Part shown: positions 10,141 through 19,568 of the stretch, piece by piece | How the letters are laid out: every line of letters begins with the position of its first letter | Numbering within the stretch: the first letter of the stretch is position 1 | Assembly: GCA_014529385.2 (NCBI GenBank) | Contig: CM043963.1 | Location: forward strand, 4,747,501 to 4,809,500 | Direction: 5' to 3' | Length of the DNA: 62,000 bases | Source of the DNA: Adiantum capillus-veneris | Taxonomy: Eukaryota > Streptophyta > Polypodiopsida > Polypodiales > Pteridaceae | Notes under the pieces: model-generated | What the model was told of the DNA's origin: nothing | Database searches by the model: none | What the model saw: the letters and a program-made list of their open reading frames with translations, nothing else | Program-made: the position numbers and the translations under genes

Positions 10141-10735
10141 TCTCGGGGTTGGGGACCTCACACTCATTGACTTTGTTAGTGATCGGGGTAGCCATTTCTT
10201 GAATAAGGTGATGGAGAAAATATTTCAATTCTATTTTGTGTTACACATGAAGTCTTCTCCATATTATCCTCAGGCAAATGGGCAAGCACAATCAACTAAT
10301 AAGAAATTGGTCCGCATCTTGTCAAAACTAGTCAATCTGCACCGAAAAAATTGGAATGTTAAACTTCCTTCTGCATTATGGACCTATCGTATGGCATATA
10401 AAGTGGCAACAGGCCTAACCCCTTTCAAATTAGCATTTGGTATGGAGGCAATTATCCCAGTGGAGCATGTCGTGCCAAGTTTGCGGATGTTGATTGTGGA
10501 TAGGCTTCTTTCGGAAGCTTCAGTCATTTATTGTTTGGATGTATTGCAAGAATTAGATGAAGAGAAATTGCATAGTTTTGCGGTGTTGCAAGATTTGCAA
10601 TCCCGACAAAAAAAATGGCTAGATCGACCCAAAGAGCGGCAATTTTTGCGGGGCCAATTGGTTCTTGTATTTAATTCTCATCTTGGTAAGATGCCCAGAA
10701 AGCTGAAATTATGGTGGTCTGGGCCGTTCTAGATC
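10141..10735 (+). pseudogene. Ty3 family A integrase, second half
   Basis: This is the 3' part of a 227-residue open frame. It contains the second catalytic Asp (DFVSDRGSHFLNKVMEK) and then SSPYYPQANGQAQSTNKKL, where the third catalytic position normally reads NGQxE. Here the codon at 10289-10291 is CAA (Gln) instead of Glu. ALWTYRMAYK, TGLTPFKLAFGMEAIIPVEH and a C-terminal KLKLWWSGPF motif follow, then a TAG at 10730-10732. Residues before GVGDLTL in this frame come from the inserted DNA. Confidence 0.8.
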
Positions 10736-11424
10736 TTTAAGTCATGTGGACCCACTTCGTTTTATTTGGTTGATTTACGGGGGAGGTGATTGTTGTTCTG
10801 ATGAATGGTTTTTGACTTCATCATTATTTTTCACCTACCGCTATCAAGTGTCCATTTGCTGTGGTACAAGAGCCGGAAGCCACCTTAATCATGATTGGGG
10901 ATTCTTTGCCATGCAATCACAAAAAGCAGAAAAAGGGCTATGATGGTTGCGACACCGTGTCACTACCTATTTTGAGAACTCTTTGTGAGTGGTTTGATGC
11001 ATGTAGCAGATTCCTTATACTCTGTCAGCCCTATTTGCAGAGATTTTGCACTGCTACATCTCAACATTTCTGTGTTCTTTTGTTTGCTCTTGCCACCATG
11101 ATGGCTGCTTTGCTTCATTGTATCCCCTTCACACTTGTGAAAGAGCTAGCTCTCAGATGGGTGGACGCATGGTTGCAGGATTTGCAGCTGCGAGTCTTCG
11201 CCAACCTTGAATAGAAAAGCATTCCTTTCCACCCGCAGGCTAGTGCATTGATAGAACAATTGGCTCTTGGCGATATGGTGGAAATAAAAAATCATTCAGT
11301 TAACAGCAGAAAGGATCTCAAGATGTTGTTGTCTGCCTATCGATGGCATTGCTTGTGCCTCACATGTTATTCTTGCTACAGAGAGAGACCTTGAATTTGG
11401 ATTCAAAGTAAAAGGGGAATATAA
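10736..11424 (+). other. unrecognised segment between Ty3 A and the TIR element
   Basis: Open stretches at 10746-10943 and 10861-11214 (the latter with a hydrophobic run, FCVLLFALATMMAALL) do not match anything I know. A piece near 11210-11290 reads IPFHPQASALIEQLALGDMVEIKNH and could be a worn transposon-derived fragment. This DNA does not match the Ty3 family B sequence found beyond the other end of the TIR element. Confidence 0.4.
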
Positions 11425-11459
11425 GGGTGTAAGCATGTTAACTTGTCATGCTTTTTGTG
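11425..11459 (+). repeat. left terminal inverted repeat of the 13-kb element
   Basis: GGGTGTAAGCATGTTAACTT begins a 35-base segment ending in CTTTTTGTG. Its core from ATGTTAAC to CTTTTTG is identical, inverted, to 24463-24485. The bases just inside (GTGCTAGTTATCATG) resemble the subterminal CTAGCAT units. Confidence 0.85.
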
Positions 11460-11621
11460 CTAGTTATCATGTGGCAACAAGCATATCTTGTAAGCATAAT
11501 GAGAGTGTAACTTTTCAAACGTGTGGGAATCCATCAAATATTTCAAAATAGGGAGACCACCCTGAATCCACTTTCCTAACCATTTACGCAGTGTTACTCT
11601 GAGGGCAGTGGGGCAGTCAAA

Positions 11622-11850
11622 ATGCATGGAGAGAATCGGAGTGGGGCAGTCAACATGCATGGAGAGAAGCGGGACGCAAGGGCCAGAGGTAAGAGGGGCG
11701 CAGGGGCCAGAGGTAAAAGAGAACCAAAAACAAAGTCGAGGGCTAAACTTTCTGCTGCTTCTTCTCCGCCCCGAAAAAGGGTGAAGCTCTCTGATTCCCC
11801 AGCATCCCCAATGGAAAAGACCTTGCATACAAAGCGGAAGGATAACTCGG

Positions 11851-11852
<2 letters not shown>
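11622..11852 (+). pseudogene. basic N-terminal segment with nuclear-localisation-like motif
   Basis: An ATG at 11622 opens a frame rich in Arg, Lys, Gly and Ala with two imperfect MHGE.R.. units and ARGKR/GARGKR repeats. It ends in SSPPRKRVKLSDSPASPMEK before the CT microsatellite. PPRKRVKL is a textbook basic nuclear-localisation-type motif. It is the most 5' coding-like stretch on the plus strand inside the TIR element and may be the first exon of the downstream coiled-coil/zinc-finger gene. No splice link can be proven from sequence alone. Confidence 0.4.

Positions 11853-11853
<1 letters not shown>

Positions 11854-11927
<74 letters not shown>
11854..11927. repeat. (CT)n microsatellite
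   Basis: 37 uninterrupted CT dinucleotides directly follow the basic coding-like segment. Open frames running through it are artefacts of the repeat. Confidence 0.95.
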
Positions 11928-11929
<2 letters not shown>

Positions 11930-12162
11930 CTCATTATGATTTGCAAGGATAGTTGTTGGTGTTGTCTTGGCTGGAGAGTTGTCCCTCAATGTCGGCTTTA
12001 GCAGTAGGACATCTTGTGAATAGTCACTTGAAATACAATCGCTCAAGTCGAAGTCTGGCTCAAGAAGCACAAACCAGTGTTTGATTTGAACCTTGAAATT
12101 GGAATGAAGTGCTTAATACTGCACTTTCCTACTGCCAATCTTTTGACATTGGGGGTGTGCAG

Positions 12163-12892
12163 GCCGATGGAAAGCTCCAAAGTTTACAGTCCCAGTACAG
12201 AGCAAGTTCTGTATTACAGCAGAAGAGTTCAATCATGTTCATGGCCTCTCCCTAGCTGGTGCCAACCCCAAACTAGTGAGGTGGGATCGGATCAGTGATG
12301 TGGAGTGGTTTAGTGTTTTCAGAGAGTCAAAGAATCGTAGTCACTATCGCATTAAATGCAGTTGTTTGCGTACTGATATGTTCGACTAGGTGATGCCCCC
12401 AACAAACATGGAGATCAACTATGCATTCGCCAAGGGGTTTGTAAAAGAATTCAGCCCGGCGGCAATTGCAAGTAGCTCAGCCATGCAATTCAATTGGGCT
12501 AAATTCGTTGTCCAGCATTTGCAGGACCTCCGAGAGAAAGGGTACTACGAGGCCCATGTCAAAAAGTGGAGTATGTGCAATGTATGTCAAAACATCGAGG
12601 AGTCGCAAGCTGAAATGAAGGAGGATACCAAGGAGACACCCATCTCTCGCCACAGCACTCACCAGCAGGCTAAAAGCCTGTCATTTTTTGGCGTTGAGAA
12701 TTTGCAGCACATTAAAGCTGCCTCTGAAATTCTCAGCAAACAACTGCAAGATGCTAAAGAACATCTTCTAACTGCAAAATCAGACTTTGAAGCTGCGAGG
12801 GTTGTCCAAGCAAGCAATGCTAGGGTCACCCCACTTGTGCTTGCTATTGAGGCGGTCCGGGGCGGGCAACAAGAAGAGCAACCTCTAGACAC
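12163..12892 (+). pseudogene. exon of TIR-element accessory gene, coiled coil
   Basis: A splice-acceptor-like TTGGGGGTGTGCAG ends at 12162. One frame then reads RWKAPKFTVPVQSKFCITAE, EEFNHVHGLSLAGANPKLVR and HYRIKCSCLRTDMFD. A single TAG at 12387-12389 interrupts it, and the same frame continues (MEINYAFAKGFVKEFSPAAI...) to LVLAIEAVRGGQQ. The stretch LQHIKAASEILSKQLQDAKE is a predicted coiled coil. I do not recognise the family. The frame has no indel and only one stop, so it was under coding constraint until recently. It probably joins the next exon at 15500 across 2.6 kb of non-coding DNA. Confidence 0.55.
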
Positions 12893-13106
12893 CCTTCAAG
12901 GCTCCCGTGCTGCTCAATGGGGCTGGGGCACAACACAACACAAACCAAAACAACAAACCCACGGCCAAATCCCAACTACACAAGGGGCACCACCTAGTTT
13001 AAGAGCGAACTAGGACGCAAAAGAGGAGAATCGTTAGAGCAACCCACAAACAAGCAAGGAATTTACACTAACCCTAACACCAATGGAACACTCTCACACA
13101 CTAAAA

Positions 13107-13154
<48 letters not shown>

Positions 13155-15499
13155 TGCTCGTGCCGCTTTGAAACGTTTCGGCAATGATCAAGCAAACACA
13201 ACTATATATTTAAGAAAGAGAGAGAAAGGGGGAGGGGGTGCTTGTTGCATTAATACCTTCTTACAAATCTGTCATGACAAATCAAAGTGAGATTAGTATT
13301 TGTTCAACGTAGCTTGCGTAAATTTCACCACAACACATCACAAAAAAAGCCACCCCAATCACTATCTTAAAGCCAGGGGAGTCCTCTCCACCCTGTCGCC
13401 CTCTTACAGTATGTGGGATTTATGGCTAGATTGATGACAACACCAGAGACAAGCTATCAAGAACTTAACAAAAAACACCAAGACACTTACGCATCATTGT
13501 TGTCCATTACTTCACGTTGGAAGGGAGACAAAATATCCAAGCTTAGTCCAAATCCACCCTCCTTGATTCAGCAAATGTTGGGCTTACACTAGTAGAAGAA
13601 ATGATAGATTTCCTACTCTCAATTGAATGATCACTCTCTCTCTTACAATGGCATAGAGTTCCCTTGCTAATCCCCTATTACAACAAATGCACATGCATAA
13701 GACAATGAGCTTCCACTCAAGAGCTCCTTCTAGAGAGGTTGAGCTTGGCTTCTCAAGCTATAGCATAGTGCTCTTGCTTATGGCTCCCCCCTTTTTGTGC
13801 TAGCTACACCCTCCTTTTATAGCAATTTTGAAGGCTAGGGTTACTCCTCTAACCATGGTTGGGTCAGATTTTCAGCAATTTATCTAATTTCTTTTGCTTG
13901 GAATTATCAAGAAGTTGGTGAGGAAAGAGAGAGGAGAGAAATGGAGGTGATAGGACTTTTCATAGTGGGTTAGTGTTAGTAGAGTTAGTATTAATTTACA
14001 AATGGAATTGGATATTTACAATGGGAGTATCCATGTAGGATACAAATAAGGAAGAAAAAACTCTTAAGAGGTAAGAAAAGGTGGCTTTCTTACAAGGTTG
14101 ATGCTCCAAGTGTCTTGAGTAGGGCCGATTTTGACGCCTGTTGACGGTCCACTAGCTTTGACGGTACATTTTTTCTCCACTCTTGACCTTCCTTGAGAGA
14201 CAAGGTAATTGAAGCTAAGTAATCAACCACCATGATGCTGTCTTTTCAGAGAAGAGGCTGAATTTTGTGGTTTTTTTGATAGATATGGGTAAATTGGAGG
14301 AGGAAAAATGAGACTAGGTGGTCAATTTTGGAATGGAATTGTGTGTGGGAGGTATGAGTTCACCATGGTTTCTCTTATTCTTCAAGGTTGAGGAGAAGGT
14401 GAGTAGGGTGCAGAGAGGAGTGGTGAGAGAGATGGGGATGATGAGTGGAGAAGTGTGTGTGAAAGAGGAAAATGATAAAGTGGAAGAGAGAGTGTGGCTG
14501 CATAGCAAGGGAAAATTGGGGTCCACTAATAAAATCATAGCTCACAGCTCATAGCTCAAAAAAATATGAAAAAATTTGAGGCAAAAGTTCAGCCCACGAG
14601 CTACAACTTTTGTTTGTATCACCTTTTGAAATTCGGAGAGCAAGTGAACTTTAAAAATTCAGCAAAACCGACCGTTTTTTTCCACTGCAAAGGTCCTTGT
14701 GGGGTCCTTCTTTGGATGATTCTTTTGAATACCTCCCAGAGTGAGCCCTCCATAGTGCATGTATGCATGCCACCTACCCTTGACCTTATTTGGTAGGTCT
14801 ATAATTGAAGATATTGTTGAGATTAGGATATAAGTGAATAGTACAACTAAGAAAATCAAATATTGAGGGGTCTAAAAAATATGTACATGTCAAATATAAA
14901 TAATATAGGTGGAAAAATATAAAGGGGTCAAAATAAATCTCTCTCATTATAAGTCTACCATAAAAAGATGATTATTTTTGGTGGTCTAATTTATGAGAGT
15001 AATAGAGAATATATGTAGGAAGGAAAAAATCACAATAGTGAAAAAAATATACACATAAATAAAACTAGTTTTTTTGGATTTTTGTTGGGGTGGAGTTACA
15101 CCAAATATAAGAGAAGCTTACATGAAAATATTTCTATATGGAATAAAGAGTATGAAAAATGGTAAGAAAAATTGTGGTAATGGTGAGGCAATGTACAGAG
15201 CATAAATAACACACACCTAGGTAGAAATATTTAAATAAATACCAAAATAATTATGAAAAAATCGTTTATTTAGGCCCTATATACAAAGAAATATTTACAT
15301 ACGCATGGGCCATAATATACTTATATTTTTTATTTATTTTTATTTTTTATTTTTTTGGCTCAACTAGCCCAATGACTAGCTAATTGAGGGTTTTTTAAGA
15401 AGATATGGGAAAAGTCCCGTGACTCACGCACGCCTATGTACAGTGAAATGGTAGGGATAGCCATAGTGTTTGGGTGATTTTTGTAGGGTGAGGTAACTC
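12893..15499. other. non-coding stretch: large intron or nested insertion
   Basis: About 2.6 kb separates two coiled-coil-coding segments of the plus-strand gene. It is AT-rich with a GA microsatellite at 13111-13150. I see no TE protein motif and no convincing gene; the open stretch at 14318-14554 and its antisense shadow are low-complexity. The left limit of the preceding exon is not defined by a clear GT donor, so an inserted element is as likely as an intron. Confidence 0.5.
13111..13150. repeat. (GA)n microsatellite
   Basis: About 20 uninterrupted AG units. A second, imperfect GA/G-rich stretch follows at 13215-13240. Confidence 0.95.
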
Positions 15500-17995
15500 A
15501 CTGTGGCAATTACAAAGACCCGAAAAACGGCTATCACTATGAGACAAAAGCTTCACGATGTTGAAAATGAATTACAGAGGTTACTACAGAGCGACAGCGT
15601 GGATGCAAAGAGGGAAATAGAGTGTAAAGTAAAAATAGAGACATTTAAAGAGACATTGGAAGGTTTGGCATTTCCTGACAGTGAGTACACTCTTGCTACT
15701 GACTCAACTTGTCAACGTGTAAGTGCGTGACTTTTATGCTTCTACCGTATGATTGGAATATGTGCACAACAAACCTATGTACTTACCATGCTCCTCTTTT
15801 CTTTGGTGTGCAGATTAATGTGGAGGTTATGGAAGCAAAAGTGAATGCATGTGAAGGTCAACTGCAGCTCCTAATGCACATGAGCAAGATGCTACAAGGC
15901 TCCTCCATTCCCACTGCCCTATGTAATATGGCTATGGGCACTTTTATAGAAAGTATAGAAGGGGTATGGGATGGGACGATGATCAACCCGTGCAGTGGCT
16001 GCAGTTTGCCACCTGAAGTAAAGGGAACCAATGCCACGGTCAAGATGCCCTGTGGGCATAGCTACCACTTTCACTTCTTTGCAGCTGCATGCTCCTTGTC
16101 GACAAAATGTAGAGCTGTGACCTGCCAGCAAAGGATACCACAAGAATGGTGTTGGAAACCCACAGGGCAAAGACATCCAATCACACCAACATCTGGTAAG
16201 ATTGTACAGGGTGTGCTAGTTAGCATACCCAGTGTGTTAATTAGAATATTGAGTGTGTTAACTAGATATGCTAATTAGCATACCCAATATGCTAATTAGC
16301 ATACCCAGTGAGAATATTGAGTGTGTTAACTCGATATGCTAATTAGCATATCTTGTATGCTAATTAGCATACCCTGTGCTCAGTGTACAGATTAGAGTAA
16401 GTTTGGCATATTAGCATATCTAGCAAGTTAACTACCATATCCAAATGCTAACTAGAAAATTGTATATGCTAATTAGCATACTGGGTATGCTGATTAGCAT
16501 ACTGGATATACTTATTAGCATATTGGATATACTAATTAGCATACTAGATATGCTAAATAGCATATTGGATATGCTAATTAGCATAGTGGGAATGCTCATT
16601 AGCATATTGGGTATGCGAATTCACGTACTGAGTATGCTGATTAGCATACTGGATATGCTTATTAGCATATTGGATATGCTAATTAGCATACTGGATATGC
16701 TAGCATATTGGGTATGCTAATTAGCATACTGGGTATGCTAATTAGCATACTGGGAATACTAAATAGCATATTGGGTATGCTAATTAGCATACTCGATATG
16801 CTAATTAGCATACTGAAGACAATCCTTGTATGCTAGCTACTGGCAGTCCCAGTATGCTAATTAGCATATCCAATATGCTAATTAGCATACCCAGTATGCT
16901 CATTAGCATACCGAGTATGCTAATTATCATATCTAGTATGCTAATTAGCATATCTTGTATGCTAATTAGCATACTTGTGCTCAGTGTACAGACTAGAGTA
17001 AGTTTGTCATAATGGCAAATCTAGTAAGTAAGCTACCATCTCCAGATGCAAACTAGCATATTGGATATGCTAGTTAGCATACTCAGCAATTCGAATTAGC
17101 ATACTGGGCTTGTCAGCATAATGGATTCCAATGTATGTCAGTACCCAATATCCTAATCAGCATATCTAGTATGCTAATTAGCATACTTGTGCTCAGTGTA
17201 CAGACTAGAGTAAGTTTTTCATAATGGAAAATCTAGTAAGTAAGCTACCATCTCCAGATGCAAACTAGCATATTGGATATGCTAGTTAGCATACTCAGCA
17301 ATTCGAATTAGCATACTGGGCTTGTCAGCATAATGGATTCCAATGTATGTCAGGCCGCACACATAGTCACAGCATACATGACATGCTTATATGAGTCTTA
17401 ATCCACATTTTTTGTTGCAGGCCTATGGCAGTCCCTCCGTGATGTGGGCAGTGTGCATGACACGAAGGGCAAGAGAAAGGTTGTAATGGAGGACCTTTCG
17501 ATCGAGGAGAGTGATGAGCTAGATACAGGTGAGAACCCTTCGACGGAGAAGGGTGTTGAGCTAGATGCAAGGAGTGAAGGGGTGGATGAGGGCTCCCAGT
17601 AGATGCCAAATGAAAGCATGAAAACAACGGAGGAAGGTAGTGATGTGAGCAGGAACTCAGAAGATGAAAAATAAGATGATTTTTTTGTCATGGCTCCTCG
17701 TGTGCCTCGTGTGCCAGCAATGCCTGCTGCAACTGACAAAGCAGAAGCTTCTCAGCAGACAGTGGCTAGTGGCTCAAGGGAAACTTTGAAGAATGACAAC
17801 ATAGAAGATGAGCAAGAAGTTGGTAACAACAGCCCTCTCGAGGGTTTTTTGTGTAAAGCTCAGCTGAAAAGAAAAGTTGGCCTTGAAGAGGTACCCAAAG
17901 ACATTGCAAGCACAGCCTATGGTTCGGACAAGGCTGAAATCTCCAAAGGTGAAAAGAAAGCCACCCGCTCAAGAGCTTGCAAAAAATTGTGTTAA
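15500..17995 (+). pseudogene. TIR-element gene: coiled coil, RING-like finger, acidic tail
   Basis: Three exons fit with compatible phases: 15500-15718 (ends CAACGT, donor GTAAGT), 15814-16195 (acceptor TTTGGTGTGCAG, donor GTAAG, phase 1) and 17421-17995 (acceptor TTTTTTGTTGCAG). Exon 1 encodes a coiled coil (MRQKLHDVENELQRLLQ). Exon 2 encodes a Cys/His cluster, CSGCSLPPEVKG...MPCGHSYHFHFF...CRAVTCQQRIPQEW, resembling a RING-type finger with one ligand replaced by Phe. Exon 3 is acidic and Ser/Lys-rich, ending KKATRSRACKKLC. Exon 3 has two in-frame stops (17600-17602 and 17672-17674) but no indel. The second intron (16196-17420) is filled with palindromic repeats. The role is unknown; a nuclear or DNA-binding accessory protein is my inference. 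Confidence 0.6.
16205..17350. repeat. palindromic tandem repeat, ATGCTAATTAGCAT type
   Basis: Dozens of copies of the perfect 14-bp palindrome ATGCTAATTAGCAT or close variants occur, spaced about 21 bp by ACTGGGT/ACTGGAT-like linkers. A higher-order unit of roughly 165-210 bp, starting TTGTGCTCAGTGTACAGACT, is duplicated at about 16973 and 17187, with a more diverged copy near 16376. The block lies almost exactly within the second intron of the plus-strand gene. Apparent long frames through it (repeats of LISILDM) are artefacts. Confidence 0.92.
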
Positions 17996-18212
17996 GACTT
18001 ATTGCTCCCTACCCGGTTGTGCCCTTTACTATATATGCTAGACCATTTTGAAACCCAAATGCGTATTGTAACTGACATGCATTTTGTTTTCCAATGAAAA
18101 TGTATTTTTGTGCAATATAAATCTGAGCAGCAGTTCATTGTAATAGTTCATTATAATTTTTGCGGTTTTTCTTTTTTGAACTTGTTCATTTCGTATCGCG
18201 GTTTCCCTGCAG

Positions 18213-19331
18213 AGGAAGAGAAACAGGCATTAATCGTCATGCCTGATGCAACTACGGCCATGCAATGGCAGAAATTACGGAGATGGCGAGTCCACAAAGC
18301 CAGGCAGTTAAGGAGACAGAAAATGGAGATTGAAAAACGCCTTGAACGATATTCACATTTTGCCCGTAGTATTATTGAGCGCCTAAATTATGTACACCCA
18401 AGTGCGCCGGTTATTTTTTTTGAATGGTATCCTCTACCATACCTAATATGGGTGTCTAAGCGTTTATGTGATGAAAAAAGGGCTCTGGTGCTGGACCTGA
18501 ACGGTCTTTTGGTGGCAGTGGTAGAGCCTCGCTTTGGTGAAAAGCCCCCGGCATATGCAGATGAAATGCTGAAATATGATGTACTTGATAAGCAAGTGTT
18601 CTGTCGCAAGGACAGCCTTTTTTTTTTGGACTGGTGCCTGCAGTTCTTTAATGTGTTTATATGGAGCACAAGCCTCCATAGTAAAGTCATAAGAATTTGC
18701 CGTACTGTTTTTAAAGAGTAGGTGCCAAAGATTACTGGGTTTTTTGCTCAAGCGCAATGTACAAAGCAATCCTGGCAGATCGAGAGAAAACCTATGTTTA
18801 TGAAAGACTTATCCTTATTCTAGAAACACACTCCGGGGTACAACGCCCAAAACACACTTATAATCGATAATAGCTTCTACAAAGTGTTTCAAAACCCACC
18901 ACAAACTTGGCTTGTTACTCCCAGTCTAGAGCACCAGAGTTGAGCAGAGGGAAAAGTTCCTTATAGAAACTTTGAAGTCCTGGATTTTTCTTTGGTTGCA
19001 AACGGATGATCGGAAAGCATATGTTGCTGACAATGTGTTTGAGACAGACTCAGATGAGTTTTCTGATGCAGTCGTCAAACGTTTGCTTGACATTCAAAAG
19101 AGGGATATAGAGGCTAAAAGACTGGAAGAAATTCATCGCAAACAGCGGGAAGCTGACCTAGAAGCAGAAAGAGAGAAAGAAAAGCTGGAGAGGGAAAGAA
19201 GAGAAAGTGAGTAGCATAGTGCCAACCTAGAAGCAGAGGAGGAAGCAGAGAGAAAAGAAAAGAGGCAGCAGGAAGAAGACAAACGGCAAGGACAACCCGG
19301 TCACTACAAGCGCCCTCCAAGGAGGCCTTAA
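18213..19331 (+). pseudogene. FCP1/NIF-like phosphatase domain protein (decayed)
   Basis: After an acceptor-like TTTCCCTGCAG (ends 18212) one frame encodes a basic helix, then RALVLDLNGLLVAVVEPRFG, VFCRKDSLFFLDWCLQFFNV and FIWSTSL. It continues across two stops into FFAQAQCTKQSW, KPMFMKDLSL and NTLIIDNSFYKVFQNPPQTW. This is the block order of the HAD-fold CTD-phosphatase (NLI-interacting factor) family. The catalytic DxDx box is DLNG and the later DD pair is DN, so catalysis is doubtful; some plant family members have VNG at the first site. A Glu/Arg-rich helix follows (ADLEAEREKEKLERERRESE). Stops lie at 18719, 18821 and 19212, with one frameshift near 18941. It may be a captured host gene or a 3' part of the upstream gene. 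Confidence 0.72.
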
Positions 19332-19383
19332 GGGTTTTTGGGGTAGTGACTGTCATTGTAAAATTGAACCCTATGTAAATAAT

Positions 19384-19492
19384 TTGATGCTGGCAATTAA
19401 TGTAAACAGTTTGATAGTTAGCATGCTGACACAAGATGTAAATAGTTTGATAGTTAGCATGCTGGCAATTAATGTAAACAGTTTGATATTTA
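19384..19492 (+). repeat. short tandem repeat between convergent genes
   Basis: Three imperfect copies of a roughly 37-bp unit built on TGTAAACAGTTTGATAGTTAGCATGCTG. They lie in the 237-base gap between the ends of the two convergent coding regions and contain the same TTAGCAT core as the intron repeats. Confidence 0.8.
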
Positions 19493-19568
19493 TTTGGCTG
19501 AACAACTTTATAATAAAACTGCATACCCTTACAGCAAAGTGGTATATAGAAAATCCAGTGGATACAAC

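Larger units (their letters stand above)
2961..10735 (+). mobile_element. Ty3/gypsy family A element, nested by three insertions
   Basis: Domains run in the order gag zinc knuckles, protease, reverse transcriptase, RNase H, integrase, which is the Ty3/gypsy order. The element has lost both LTRs. It is interrupted at 4117-4706 (miniature LTR element), 4972-5673 (solo copia LTR) and about 8123-10140 (unresolved insert). The first two have exact 5-bp target duplications, and their removal reconnects the reading frame. Many stops and frameshifts show that the host copy is old. Confidence 0.85.

Noticed and set aside
10861-11214. Membrane-protein-like frame of 117 residues
   Set aside because: It has a hydrophobic stretch but no family match, no splice context and sits in decayed repeat DNA.
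16445-17012. Open frames with repeated LISILDM/LISISSM residues
   Set aside because: They are translations of the palindromic intron repeat and have no independent coding signal.
16205-17350. CRISPR-like array of regular repeats
   Set aside because: Spacers are not unique, units are palindromic and variable, and the context is a plant intron inside a transposon.
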